DNA from: Nansenia antarctica
Lineage: Eukaryota; Chordata; Actinopteri; Argentiniformes; Microstomatidae
Reading direction: 5' to 3'
Assembly: GCA_963989245.1 (NCBI GenBank)
Contig: OZ022345.1
Location: forward strand, 47,092,830 to 47,156,829
DNA: 64,000 bases
The notes under the pieces were generated by a model. The model did not search any database. It saw nothing but the letters and a program-made list of their open reading frames with translations, and was not told the DNA's origin. Made by a program: the position numbers and the translations under genes. Positions within the stretch are counted from its first letter, which is position 1. Every line of letters starts with the position of its first letter. Positions 34,591 to 46,434 of the stretch are shown piece after piece.

Positions 34591-36234
34591 TCCTCAACAG
34601 CTACCATCCTTGCAAATGAACTGAACAAGTTTTACTGCAGATTCGAACTACAGTCTGCCCCCTCTACTACTGCCCCCCCTCCCCTCCCCCCCCTCTCCCC
34701 AACCTCCCCTCCTCCTCCCTTCTCTCCCCTGAGCCCCACCCCCTCTGCCCGCCCACAGTCTGCCCCCTCTACTACTGCCCCCCCTCCCCCCCCCTCTCCC
34801 AACCTCCCCTCCTCCTCCCTTCTCTCCCCTGAGCCCCACCCCCTCTGCCCGCTCACACCTCTCTGTCTCAGAGAGAGAGGTGAACCGCCTGTTCAAGAGA
34901 CAGAACCCCCGGGAGGCGGCCGGTCCGGATGCTGTCTCACCCTCCATGTTGAAGTTCTGCGCTGACCAGCTGTCCCCTGTGTTCAGCAACATCTTCAACT
35001 CCTCCCTGGAGTGCTGTCAGGTACCAGCCTGCTTCAAGACCTCCACCATTATCCCTGTCCCCAAAAAGTCGAGGATCACAGGCCTGAATGACTACAGACC
35101 CGTTGCCCTGACCTCTGTAGTCATGAAGGTCTTTGAACGCCTCGTCCTTGCCCACCTAAAGTCCATCACAGACCCTCTCCTAGACCCCATGCAGTTCGCG
35201 TATAGAGCCAACAGGTCCGTGGAGGACGCAGTCAACATGGCCCTACACCATGTCCTAAAACATCTGGACACGGCCGGGACCTACGCCAGAATCCTGTTCG
35301 TTGACTTCAGTTCGGCATTCAACACCATCTTGCCACCCATACTGGAGTGTGGGCTCTCTGCACTGCAGGTGCCTGACTACACCTGCAGGTGGATCACGAG
35401 CGGGTGAAGCTCGGGAAGTCCATCTCTGAGCTGAGGACCATCAGCACCGGTTCCCCGCAGGGCTGCGTCCTGTCTCCCCTCCTGTTTTCCCTCTACACCA
35501 ACTGCTGTACCTACAGCCACCAGTCGGTCAAGCTCCTCAAGTTCGCGGACGATACCACCCTGGTAGGGCTCATCTCCAAGGGGGATGAATCTGCTTACAG
35601 GAGCGAGATTGACTTGGTGGTCTCCTGGTGCACCCGGAACAACCTAGAGCTAAATGCTCTTAAGACAGTGGAGCTGATAGTGGACTTCAGGAGGAACCCA
35701 CCCCCTCCCTCTCCAATCATACTGGGAGGCACTCCAGTCACCACAGTGGAGTCATGCCGCTTCCTTGGGGTGACAGTCTCTCGGGACTTGAAGTGGGGGC
35801 CCCACATCGACGCCCTCACAAAAAAGGCCCAGAAGAGACTGTTTTTCCTGAGGCAGCTCAGGAAATTCCACCTTCCTAAGACCACGCTGGTGAACTTCTA
35901 CACGGCCATCATTGAGTCCATCGTCACCTCCGCCATCATCATCTGGTTCCCCGCTGCAGCGGCCAAGGACAAGGCCAAGCTGCAGCGGGTGATACGCTCG
36001 GCGGAGAGGGTGATTGGCTGCCCTTTGCCCCCCCTTGAGGCCCTGTTTAAAAGTAGGGCTTTGGGGAGGGCCAGGAAGATCATGGCTGACCCCGCACACC
36101 CAGGACACGGTCTCTTCGCCCCGCTCCCCTCAGGCAGGAGGGTGCGGTCCATAAATACTGTGAAGGTCCGACATACAAACAGCTTTTTCCCCACAGCCAT
36201 CCGGCTCCTAAATGCCGCTGGCCCCCCCCCCTGA
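34591..36234 (+). pseudogene. LINE reverse transcriptase with frameshifts
   Basis: The coding region runs in three frames. Linker TATILANELNKFYCRFE leads into the duplicated Pro-rich segment. From 34880 come AAGPDAVSPSMLK, TSTIIPVPKKSRITG and FVDFSSAFNTILP (motif A). A deletion/frameshift near 35335-35390 removes the block after motif A. From 35389 come STGSPQGCVLSPLLFSLY (motif B), KFADDTTLV (motif C), SCRFLGVTVSRDLK and the C-terminus AHPGHGLFAPLPSGRR. Catalytic motifs are retained but on separate frames, so it is inactive. It is related to, but distinct from, the 31274-33070 element. Confidence 0.83.
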
Positions 36235-36506
36235 CCTGACCCCTATCTATCTACCCTCCCTCCACCCCCACCCAGAGAGCTTTGCACTGTCTGGATATGA
36301 ACACTTGAACACTTGATCTCTGCACTTTATATTTATATTAATTATGACTCTTGCACTTTGATGTTGGTTTGCACTGTCTTGTCCTGTCTTGCACCTGTCC
36401 TTCTGTAAACCGTGCTCCATGGTACCAAACCAAATTCCTAACATGTCTACATGTCATGGCAATAAAAGTCTTCTGATTCTGATTCTGATTCTGATTCTGA
36501 TTCTGA
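34591..36506 (+). mobile_element. LINE with (TTCTGA)n tail, in fbxo47 copy 3
   Basis: Starts at CTCCTCAACAGCTACCATCC and ends in AATAAAAGTCTTCTGATTCTG repeats at about 36465-36506. No target duplication is seen; instead exons 3-6 of the host gene are missing, so insertion came with, or was followed by, a deletion. A 105-bp Pro-rich coding segment is tandemly duplicated (34652-34756, 34757-34860). Confidence 0.85.
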
Positions 36507-37085
36507 TACCAGACGGTGAGAGGGACAACATGGGCCTTCTCGGTTTCTACCTTAAAAAAACTGGTTGCACTTTTGTACAGTATATAAATCACTTGTTAGT
36601 AATTACATGGTGAAATTCTAATGTTAATAATAACAAATGAAATGCTTGTTTTTTGGTTGGCCAGAGTTGCAAGGCAAAGTGTATGTGTAGTGTAAGGGAA
36701 TGTTCTTTCCAGGTTCGCTAGGCTGGCAGGAGCAGCGGCGTGCTGGGGTGGCCCAGTCCGACCTGGCCAAGGCTCTCATCCTGCTACACAGCGACCCGGA
36801 AGCCAAAGATTGGACCAGCGACACCATAATGGCCATCCTGGAGGAGCTCATAGATAACTGCAGTAGCCCAGAGGACTTGGCAACTTTGAATGATTATATT
36901 TTACACACCCAGGAATGGTAGACAAACCTTTTACACTCTTTTGTCTGTATACTGTATATACTGTATGTCTGGTCAGTCCACACGTACAGTATGTACCATT
37001 ACCATAGGATTATAGATTTCACTAAGCAAATGGTGAGTGCAATGATGTGCGATGATGACTGATGTATAGATGATTCACTTACCTT

Positions 37086-37655
37086 AAGCCTGGTACACAT
37101 ATAAGGATTTTCTGATTATCTGAGAGAGACCCCACACATGAAGATAAAAAATCATGGATTGAACAGTCTTGATCGTATTGTGTGTGGTGTGCTCCAATAT
37201 ACAACCACATGCATAAAGATCTGTCCTCCGACAGTCTGGAGTCTCGCGTGAACAGGGTAGTAGTACCCTGACTGACCTGTAGAGGCAGCCATGTGCTACA
37301 GGGAAAATAAAGTGCAGAAGAACGAAAAGAAGAAGACGCGTCAGTCAGCTGGCTTCTTGATTGGCTACATTCCATTCCACGTCACAATCGGACTTGGGAG
37401 TTGTCAGTTTTGACCACAGACAAGAAGACTTTTGATCGTAAATATTGAACACGTCTAATATTTACGATCGTCGGCCCCGACCATTTACCGAGCAGATTGT
37501 CGGGAGAAATTGACTCTTAACACACCTCACACCACAGGATAATCTTGTAGGATAATCTTTAGAGCCATCCGATAATCGGGCGTTTGCTGTCCTTGGTCGA
37601 AAGGGGGGAAATTGGGCCAAAATCGGCCAGATTATCTTTATGTGTGTACCGGGCT
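37086..37655. mobile_element. MITE in fbxo47 intron 7, copy 3
   Basis: Same element and position as in the other copies (12053, 17659, 43219), with the AAGCCTGGTACACAT and GTGTGTACCGGGCT ends. Confidence 0.7.
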
Positions 37656-38444
37656 GCGATAAATGTACTGCGCTTGTAAGTCGCTTTGGATAAAGGCGTC
37701 TGCTAAATGTCAAAAATGTTAATGTAAAGTGTGAATGCTGTGTGTATGAATGACAGTTGTTTTGTTTTGTGCTGGTTCTGTTGGCCTCCAGTCCTTCCCC
37801 AGGCATGGCACATGGAGAATGTGGCTCGTCTGTTGTTCCTGTGTGGGAACAGCGTGTGCTACAGCGTTCTGGCCAGCAAGGACCTCAATGGACGCCTGTT
37901 TGAGATCTCACGACTCATTGTGTACCTCACACTGGTCAGTCACTGCTGCTAAATAACTTTATTATCTGCTCTAGGGTTCCGGTATCTTTTAACCTAAGAG
38001 ACACATTTCCCCCATTTTGTGCCCACTTAACGGAAGGTACTGCCTGAACCGGCCTGAGCTACTGACATTTCTGGTTCCCCCTCTCAGGTGTGTGAGATTG
38101 ACGGGTACTGCATGGACTGGTCCGTCAACATGGTGCAGCAGGTGTGTGATGTGTTCTCCTCCTCTGCTGACAAGTGGTCCTTCATCCAGGCCGTGGAAAA
38201 CATGTTCTCAGACGTTGCCATGGAGATGTACGAGATTATGGTGTCTGGTGAGTTGTTATAGGCACTTAGACTATCGTATCAGATCAGGGTCCAGATTCCT
38301 TCAAGCTTTGTAGCACTAAAATAATCTTAAAGTTAAGGGCATATTATTTGGGAACACATTAATAGAAAAACAGTTAAAATAAGTAGACATATGCGGATTT
38401 CTAACTGTCAACGATCTTGTCACAGATAACGATCAAGAAGACTT

Positions 38445-38732
38445 TGAGGTTAATTTCGTTGGTTATGAATCAAAGAACAGTTATTGAGTTTACGACGATT
38501 TAATCAAAGTACAAAACAGATATATATATACCAATAGCTGAGCCTGGTGTCTGGGCTGGTGGTCTGCTGGTCGGCTGGATAAGAGACAGATCTTCTCTCT
38601 CCTGCTCTTTTTGTTCCTCTTTTCATATGCAAATATCTACCAGTGATCCTATCACAGCCACTACAGATGCTTGCCCCACCTTCCCTAGAGCTGGTCAAGG
38701 GGAGAGGCCAGAGGCCAGAGTGTGTGTGTGTG

Positions 38733-38782
<50 letters not shown>

Positions 38783-38963
38783 TATCTGTGTGTGTCTGTG
38801 TGTGTGTTCGACCATGTGGTCTGTCATGCCTGTAGGCCCAAAGGCTCCGCTTTGGAACAAGGCGTCTGCCAAATGCCAAAAATGTAAATGTAAATGTTAC
38901 AAAGCCTTATCATACAAATCCATGGTATGTGTGTGTGTTTCAAGTAACTTAAAATATACCACA
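38445..38963 (-). mobile_element. solo LTR in exon 10 of fbxo47 copy 3
   Basis: A 519-bp insertion with TG..CA ends flanked by the 4-bp duplication ACTT (38441-38444, 38964-38967). Copy 1 is the empty site (GAAGACTTCTTCC). It shares TTATGAATCAAAGAACAGTTA near one end and a TACCACA-like other end with the full ERV's LTR in the same orientation, so it is a related family. It contains a (GT)n tract at 38721-38808 and a tail-like AAGGCGTCTGCCAAATG near 38858. Confidence 0.87.
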
Positions 38964-39043
38964 ACTTCTTCCAGAGACAGATCCAGAGACAGATCTCCAG
39001 CCTCCTCTTCGCCAGTGGTCAGCTCCACAGTGTGATTTTCTAG

Positions 39044-40294
39044 TCTACATGTTCCTCACAAAAGAGTGAGATCGAGGAGAGGAGTAGTGTATATTATATA
39101 TATTATTATTATTATTATTATTATTATTGTTATATATTAATATATATTATATTATTATATAGAGTGATAAAGGGCATTATTTTGGGACCATGGGTTTTCC
39201 CTCAATGAAATAACATAACATTCTGTAGTATTACTTTCTTTCACAACAAACCGGATGTTCTGTCTTTGATTGTAATCTTTGAGAATCATCGTTTTTTTTT
39301 GTTATGCCTTTTATATATTTATCTATATCTATCTATATATCTATATCTATATCTATATATTTACAGTATACGTCTGTGTAAACTACTCTTCTGGATAGAG
39401 GTGTTCAACTTGTATTGTATTATGGTTATGTATTGATTATACTGTTGTTTCTGTATGAAATATAAAAACACATTTGCAGTATAAAGAGTTTATTCTGAAT
39501 TGTCAATTATGTTAATAGACAGACCAATATACCATTTATTAGAAGTTTAAAGCAAGTCTCTGAGGCTACGTAAGTGGTCAGTCCTTTTGGTGATACAATA
39601 GAAACAATGCAATAGAAACAATGCAAATTGACTTGAGTAAATGCCATTTTAACACATTTGCCAATACAGAAGCTGACTGATTTAATATGAATAAATATCA
39701 CAGCATATTTCATGGCATAAAAAACAAGCAGTGACAAATACAATTGAGAAAATGTTTGAGAAGGTAGAACTGTTTTCAACAGAATACATACAGTATATAC
39801 AGGCCATGCCCACATTTGAAAGCACACTTAAGTGATTTGACCAATGAATTCAATGCTGTGACCATGTTCACAATGGTCCATGTTCAGAGTAAGTTGCTCA
39901 GCAGAACTTGACATCACACCTGGGGAATTGGCGTAGAAGGGAACAACTTAACTACCATGCACCAGATATGTACTGTAAATACAACACCAATGAACACTTC
40001 CCCTCTCAAAAAACACAGAATGAACACGAGTGGTACCCTATGTACTACCTTATTGTATATACTTGCTAGATACTGTATGTAGTTATTGGATGTCCACGAG
40101 GCATCATTTGCATTATCATCAATTAGCCGATCACAAATGTTAACAATAAATATCTCCTGAAGACAGATGGATAGCCTGGGTAAATTAGGCTGTAAACCTA
40201 CATATCGATCTATAGTAGTCTAATTGCCTAGATATACAATAGATGACATCTATATTATTTCATACAAGTCACACTCTCTCACCTTAAGGCTACA
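39044..40294. other. intergenic spacer between type B and type A fbxo47, unit 2
   Basis: Duplicate of 13494-14722 with few changes (a longer (ATT)n tract at 39095-39125, an extra AACAT near 39215, a missing GACAT near 40245). No gene is seen. Confidence 0.7.
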
Positions 40295-40993
40295 GCATTA
40301 ATTTACATTAAACTATTGTCAGAAGTTGACGAAATGACTTCAGTTGTGAATGAGATTCAACAGCAAATAAAGAGTCGAATATTATTATTATTATTAGTGA
40401 TGTTTACTTTTGGAGCGAGATGATGCGGCGCGAGCTGATCGTATTTCGCGGTAGCGCTCCTTGGGTGCGTTCGTACATTTGCTCTGAGAGCGCCGGAACG
40501 CACACTGGGTTCAACGTCATAAAGGGACCAAGTAATTTGATTGGACAACAGGCATTCCATGAGTGCTGATCAGATTTCCAGAGCGTATTTACGAACGCAC
40601 CCCTTGTTGTTCAGCGAGTGTCCTCGCGAGGGAGCAGGAACTGTGTAGCACACAAGCTCAATAGCGGCTCGCCGGCTGAGGTAAAACTGTTTGTGACTTT
40701 AGTGTAGATATATTATAGTATATATATTATATTGTCTCATGTCAGTGGTGTCAATATTTACCTGAACACATAACAGCATGTGAAGGAGCATTTAAAGCTC
40801 AGTAAGGCAACAATTTCAAAGGTTTATTGACAAGTGCCATTTCCTCAGCTGGGTAAGGCTTACGGTGTACTTACTTACTCTAGCTAGCAACTTTTCAGTT
40901 TGTGGCTAACCACCAAGTTTAACTAACTAGCTATTTCCTTTCGCTTCTAGATTATTTGTGGGACAATAAAGGCTTGACAGTATTCCAGTTATT
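40295..40993 (+). promoter_or_regulatory. 5' flank of fbxo47 copy 4
   Basis: Duplicate of 14723-15421 including the MITE at 40463-40602. One 4-bp expansion (ACTTACTTAC near 40870) separates it from copy 2. Confidence 0.4.
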
Positions 40994-42306
40994 ATGGCGA
41001 AAGTGACAAGGAAACTCACGGTGACCCACAAGTATCACCGCAGACGCCGGCCGTATCCTGTCAGGACCATGACCACCCGCAGTCAGAGTCGTCAGGTTCG
41101 GGCCAGCGACTGTTTCTTTGAATGGCTGGCCCCCGAGGTCTTTGAGATGATCCTGGACAGACTCTCTGGTGGGTTCTGTTTGCTTTGGACATTTTTCAGG
41201 ATGGGTGAATTATGATTATTTAGATGAGACATATCTATGAGGCTGAACTATTCTGATTGAAGCCGTTACCAGGGGCAGGGTACTAAATTGCATAAATATA
41301 TAGCTCCAATGACGTGCATCTGAATTAATTAGATGTTTCTCCCTGCCTCATTGTTTGTTGTGGTAAAGTGTTGCAGATCAGTGTGTTGAGCATGGTGTCC
41401 AAGGCCATCAGTCGCCGCATCATGGGCTATGTCTCCACTCAGACCTGGAGGAAGAGGAACATCGTACAGGGGTGTCATCACTCCACCGAGGTGTCCTCAC
41501 TAGAACACTACACATCGCTGGGTGAGAGGCTCCTCAACAGCTTTATTTGATTAATTTACCTTTATTTTACTTAGTTGGTTGGCCAAGAACACACATGTTT
41601 ATAATAAACTAATATTCAGAGCCACATTATTTCTGCTGTAATTCTTTATCAGGTAGATAGACCAAAGTATTATTTCTATCTCCTTTCATAGGGGTTCCGA
41701 TGAGGAAAGCAAGTGGTCCTGGTTGGCAAATATAGTCACTATGTTACATTCTTGTTGCTTTTGCTCATTGTTTCAGGTTTATTGTTCAAGAGATGTACCC
41801 TCTTGCTGCCAACAAAGGATAGGCTAACGTTCATATATAGCAAGTTTTCACAGGTAAGACAGAGAGGTGAGGGAGGACAGATGAGGCAATGTTTAGCTGT
41901 GTGTGCTCTACAAACATTCTCACATTTCTAAACAAACCAAACAGTTGACAACATTGAATAGATTGTTATTTTCTAGTTAACCTTACTTAGACTAACACAG
42001 TTGTTACCTCCCACTCAGGTTCCTTGCTTCATGATGGAAGAGTGCATTATATCAGTGCAATGCCGAGGCTTCTCCAGCTATGGAGCGTTTCTACAGGTGA
42101 GAGCCTAGTTACAAAGAACATCAGACAATTTAATATCAAAGGCTGAATCCTGTATTGAGATGGTTAATGTTTGACTGACAGACATTGATAGCCGGCTGGG
42201 AGGAGCTGGCGTGTCACAGAGTTTTCAACTTCCTGTGCGACTTCACAAATCTACCCCAGAAAATCATGTCAGTGGTCACAGGAAAGCCAGGTGAGTGTCT
42301 GTCCCT

Positions 42307-42308
<2 letters not shown>

Positions 42309-42400
<92 letters not shown>
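42309..42400. repeat. (GA)n microsatellite, fbxo47 copy 4 intron 5
   Basis: Counterpart of 16736-16842, shorter, with a different right border (AAACAAAATTAG). Confidence 0.95.
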
Positions 42401-42405
<5 letters not shown>

Positions 42406-43218
42406 AATTAGAAAGGCTAATTGAAAGAGTGTGAGAGACGTGAGTGATCCGTATGTCTTTTTTCTCCCTCAGGTTCATGTCAGCTGTTGGAGCAACAGAT
42501 CCGTCTGTTCTGCAGACAGGTTCTGTTGGACCCCTGGAAGAACAGCAAGGACACTCTGTTCTGGCTGACCCGCATCCTGAAACCCTGGCCCATTGTCAGC
42601 CAAGCCCGGCTGCTGTTCATCCTCTACGGACCACTGCTACCAGACGGTGAGAGGGACAACATGGGCCTTCTCGGTTTCTACCTTAAAAAAACTGGTTGCA
42701 CTTTTGTACAGTATATAAATCACTTGTTAGTAATTACATGGTGAAATTCTAATGTTAATAATAACAAATGAAATGCTTGTTTTTTGGTTGGCCAGAGTTG
42801 CAAGGCAAAGTGTATGTGTAGTGTAAGGGAATGTTCTTTCCAGGTTCGCTAGACTGGCAGGAGCAGCGGCGTGCTGGGGTGGCCCAGTCCGACCTGGCCA
42901 AGGCTCTCATCCTGCTACACAGCGACCTGGAAGCCAAAGATTGGACCAGCGACACCATAATGACCATCCTGGAGGAGCTCATAGGTAACTTCAGTAGCCC
43001 AGAGGACTTGGCAACTTTGAATGATTATATTTTACACACCCAGGAATGGTAGACAAACCTTTTACACTCTTTTGTCTGTATACTGTATATACTGTATGTC
43101 TGGTCAGTCCACACGTACAGTATGTACCATTACCATAGGATTATAGATTTCACTAAGCAAATGGTGAGTGCACCATCATGTGCGATGATGACTGATGTAT
43201 AGATGATTCACTTACCTT

Positions 43219-43788
43219 AAGCCTGGTACACATATAAGGATTTTCTGATTATCTGAGAGAGACCCCACACATGAAGATAAAAAATCATGGATTGAACAGT
43301 CTTGATCGTATTGTGTGTGGTGTGCTCCAATATACAACCACATGCATAAAGATCTGTCCTCCGACAGTCTGGAGTCTCGCGTGAACAGGGTAGTAGTACC
43401 CTGACTGACCTGTAGAGGCAGCCATGTGCTACAGGGAAAATAAAGTGCAGAAGAACGAAAAGAAGAAGACGCGTCAGTCAGCTGGCTTCTTGATTGGCTA
43501 CATTCCATTCCACGTCACAATCGGACTTGGGAGTTGTCAGTTTTGACCACAGACAAGAAGACTTTTGATCGTAAATATTGAACACGTCTAATATTTACGA
43601 TCGTCGGCCCCGACCATTTTCCGAGCAGATTGTCGGGAGAAATTGACTCTTAACACACCTCACACCACAGGATAATCTTGTAGGATAATCTTTAGAGCCA
43701 TCCGATAATCGGGCGTTTGCTGTCCTTGGTCGGAAGGGGGGAAATTGGGCCAAAATCGGCCAGATTATCATTATGTGTGTACCGGGCT
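43219..43788. mobile_element. MITE in fbxo47 intron 7, copy 4
   Basis: Same element and position as in the other three copies, followed by the GTAAGTCGCTTTGGATAAAG tail at about 43810-43829. Confidence 0.7.
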
Positions 43789-44366
43789 GCGATAAATGTA
43801 CTGCGCTTGTAAGTCGCTTTGGATAAAGGCGTCTGCTAAATGTCAAAAATGTTAATGTAAAGTGTGAATGCTGTGTGTATGAATGACAGTTGTTTTGTTT
43901 TGTGCTGGTTCTGTTGGCCTCCAGTCCTTCCCCAGGCATGGCACATGGAGAATGTGGCTCGTCTGTTGTTGCTGTGTGGGAACAGCGTGTGCTACAGCGT
44001 GCTGGCCAGCAAGGCCCTCAATGGACGCCTGTTTGAGAGCTCACGACTCACGACTCTTTGTCGAGCTCACACTGGTCAGTCACTGCTGCTAAATAACTTT
44101 ATTATCTGCTCTAGGGTTCCGGTATCTTTTAACCTAAGAGACACATTTCCCCCATTTTGTGCCCACTTAACGGAAGGTACTGCCTGAACCGGCCTGAGCT
44201 ACTGACATTTCTGGTTACCCCTCTCAGGTGTGTGAGAAGGACGGGTACTGCATGGACTGGTCCGTCAGGATGGTGCAGCAGGTGTGTGAGGTGTTCTCCT
44301 CCTCTGCTGACAAGTGGTCCTTCATCCAGGCCGTGGAAAACATGTTCTCAGACGTTGCCATGGAGA

Positions 44367-45257
44367 GGCAGCGCCATCAGTTGTGATTCCCATGCACTGT
44401 TCCCAGTTTAGGCCCACCAAACCCAAGTACAAATCCAAAAATGTCCTCTGCATTTGTAGCGGTAGGGAGATCTCTACTTCAGAGAAATTGCTCCTGTAAG
44501 TCTCCCTCCCATACATGTCACATACAAAAGTAAAATGACATGGTTAGAAATATCTGTGGATCCATCCATCTGTAAAGCATAGAACTTATGTATGTTATTT
44601 TTGGTTCTTTATAACACTCTTGGCGATCATTAGGCGGAGGTGCCACATATCAGCCTTTTGGGTTTTCTTGCCTCCTCCTGCACTGTTTATTTATTGTGTT
44701 CTGTCAACTGTGTACCTTCTAAATGTGTGCTAAATAAATAAAATACATTTTAAAATAATTTAAATGGTAAGCACTTGCCTGGATGGGCAATGGGGTCTTA
44801 TGTCACCAGACATTTCTTCAATGCGCCGACCGATGGTATCATTCGATAGTGGTATGGTCCTCAGCTTATCCGCTGCCGATTGCTCTAGCACCTGTCTGAC
44901 CATGTCCATGGCTGCAGGTAAGTGAAGCTCTTCTGCTATTGTGTGGGGTATTTTCTCCTTTGCAATAAGGTGAGCTACGTGGTAAGATGCGCGGAGTGCC
45001 TGTGCTTGTTTGGAACATGATGATGTTAGGCGCTTCTGCGATGCCCTCAGCTCCTGGAGTCATCTTTGAAAGTACTCGACAGGTTTGTCTTTGTTCATGG
45101 GATGTTTTGTTTTCAAATGACGTTTACATTTTGATGGTTTCATGCTGTCTTGTGCGAGCACATCACCACATACCACTCACTGGGGTTTCAGTCCCTTTTT
45201 ATCAATGTAGGTAAATCCAAATTTAACATACTCTGGGTCAAATTTGCGCTTTGCCAT
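44367..45257 (-). pseudogene. BED-finger hAT transposase pseudogene, unit 2 (3' part deleted)
   Basis: Duplicate of the 19255-20586 pseudogene. Starts at the minus-strand ATG at 45257 and shares the same TGA in the BED finger and the same AT-rich insertion. The TDGAA motif region is the last part kept, because a deletion fused it to fbxo47 exon 9. A 9-bp segment (TTCTGAAAA-type) is missing relative to unit 1 near 44437. Confidence 0.8.
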
Positions 45258-46042
45258 ATTTAGCTTGTGCTCAAATGACAGTGTCGTAGAAAACGTTACT
45301 AAAATATATTTTTTTTTAAAAACAGCTGTTGAGGTCTGAGTAGACTCTTTATTGCGAACAATAAAAAAGCAGATTCGCCGATTAGCTGGTTCGCAAAGCA
45401 GACCCTGAACAACATTAAGCTTACACCTTTTACAGTAGCCTACCTATACACCCCTCCCCATGATTATTTACAGGTGACCACATTCCTAGCTACCCTCCCG
45501 AAGTATGTTGTTTTAAACCCCTTTGATCATTGATGAAGGCCCTTTTGTCTCTTTCCAGACACTGATGTTTATCGTAGGCTGGTGGGGGCTTGACACAGTA
45601 CATTTACCACTGAAAGCTAAGCACTAGAACTATTTTTGGCTTTTCTAGTGTTATGGAAAAAAAGAAGCATCCGCACACTCAACTCACTTTTTTTCATTCC
45701 ATTTGATACTCTTCAGCTCCAGCACCTCAGCTAAATCTGATGAGCAGTGGTATTTTCACTATTTTGAATTTTATGTCACACTTTTCTAGTGTTAATTTAT
45801 TTATTTTTTTAAAGACAGTCCGACCCATTCAGAACGAGTCACCAGTTGAGAAACACTTTCCTACATCACTGTCTGATTGAATGCGTAGCACAGGTAAGAA
45901 AGGAAGTGTTCTTCCTGTTTTGGAGACTGGTTTTTCTCCCCTTTTACCATCTCTGTAAAGAAAAGTTTTATTTTCAAATCCTTGCCTACCGTCTGATCTT
46001 TATCCTGCACAACACCTGGGTCCACACCATACACCAAATCCT

Positions 46043-46434
46043 TAGGGTGCGTTCTCACTAGAACATTTGCTGAATCGGAGTTTAGGATCAAATTCGCTCT
46101 GCTCTGCGTCGTTTGGAGCTGTGAGAACGCGCATTCGAAGTCGCTCCCGGAGCAAACATCCGACGGATGCTCCGCTTGAAAGGGTGGTTTCGCTCCGGTT
46201 AGAAACGAGCATCGAGGCTGTCCATAGGAAAACAACAGCACATGCGTGTTGATCCGGATAAGAGCGGGACGACCAATCAACTACCACGTCTGTTGCTTCG
46301 ATTGCGTATGTTACTTTGTTTACATAGAGAGCTGTGAGAACGCAAATCAGAGAAATAATTTATGCAATAATGTTGCAAACTCATCCACTTGCTCCAGCTC
46401 ATGATTCAGACTTTCATGTGAGAACATGACCTTA
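46043..46434. mobile_element. possible MITE
   Basis: The ends TAGGGTGCGTTCTCACT and AGTGAG-type complement (CATGTGAGAACATGACCTTA) form an imperfect inverted repeat. GTGAGAACGC motifs recur inside near 46120 and 46333. No duplication at the ends is clear. Confidence 0.45.

Larger units (their letters stand above)
34038..39043 (+). pseudogene. fbxo47: fbxo47 copy 3 (type B), broken
   Basis: Present: exon 1 (34038-34212), exon 2 (34418-34570), exon 7 (36713-36853), exon 8 (37792-37934), exon 9 (38088-38247) and exon 10 split as 38426-38444 plus 38968-39043. Exons 3-6 are gone: a LINE (34591-36506) replaces about 1.1 kb from intron 2 to the last 9 bases of exon 6. The exon 7 donor GT is AT. Exon 10 is interrupted by a solo LTR. 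Exons 1, 2, 8 and 9 remain open, and exon 1 differs from type A by several replacements (LKLT to FT region, ERLAPEVFDMI). A truncated transcript with an F-box is conceivable, but no full protein can be made. Confidence 0.9.
40994..44366 (+). pseudogene. fbxo47: fbxo47 copy 4 (type A), frameshifted and 3'-deleted
   Basis: Exons 40994-41168, 41369-41521, 41777-41853, 42019-42096, 42182-42290, 42473-42646, 42844-42984, 43925-44074 and 44228-44366. The first seven are open with intact splice sites. Exon 8 has a 7-nt duplication (CACGACTCACGACTC) that shifts the frame. Exon 9 is cut after about 139 bases and joins directly to the hAT pseudogene, so exon 10 and the natural stop are missing. Replacements against copy 2 include K to I and Q to R in exon 4, ER to AC in exon 5 and G to D in exon 7. 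It is very close to copy 2, so decay is recent. A shortened protein of roughly the first 300 residues could still be made. Confidence 0.9.

Noticed and set aside
34632..34998. Gly/Arg-rich frames on the minus strand
   Set aside because: Shadow of the Pro-rich duplicated segment of the LINE ORF on the plus strand.
45861..46280. Minus-strand frame of 139 residues
   Set aside because: Largely covers the possible MITE at 46043-46434; no recognisable domain.
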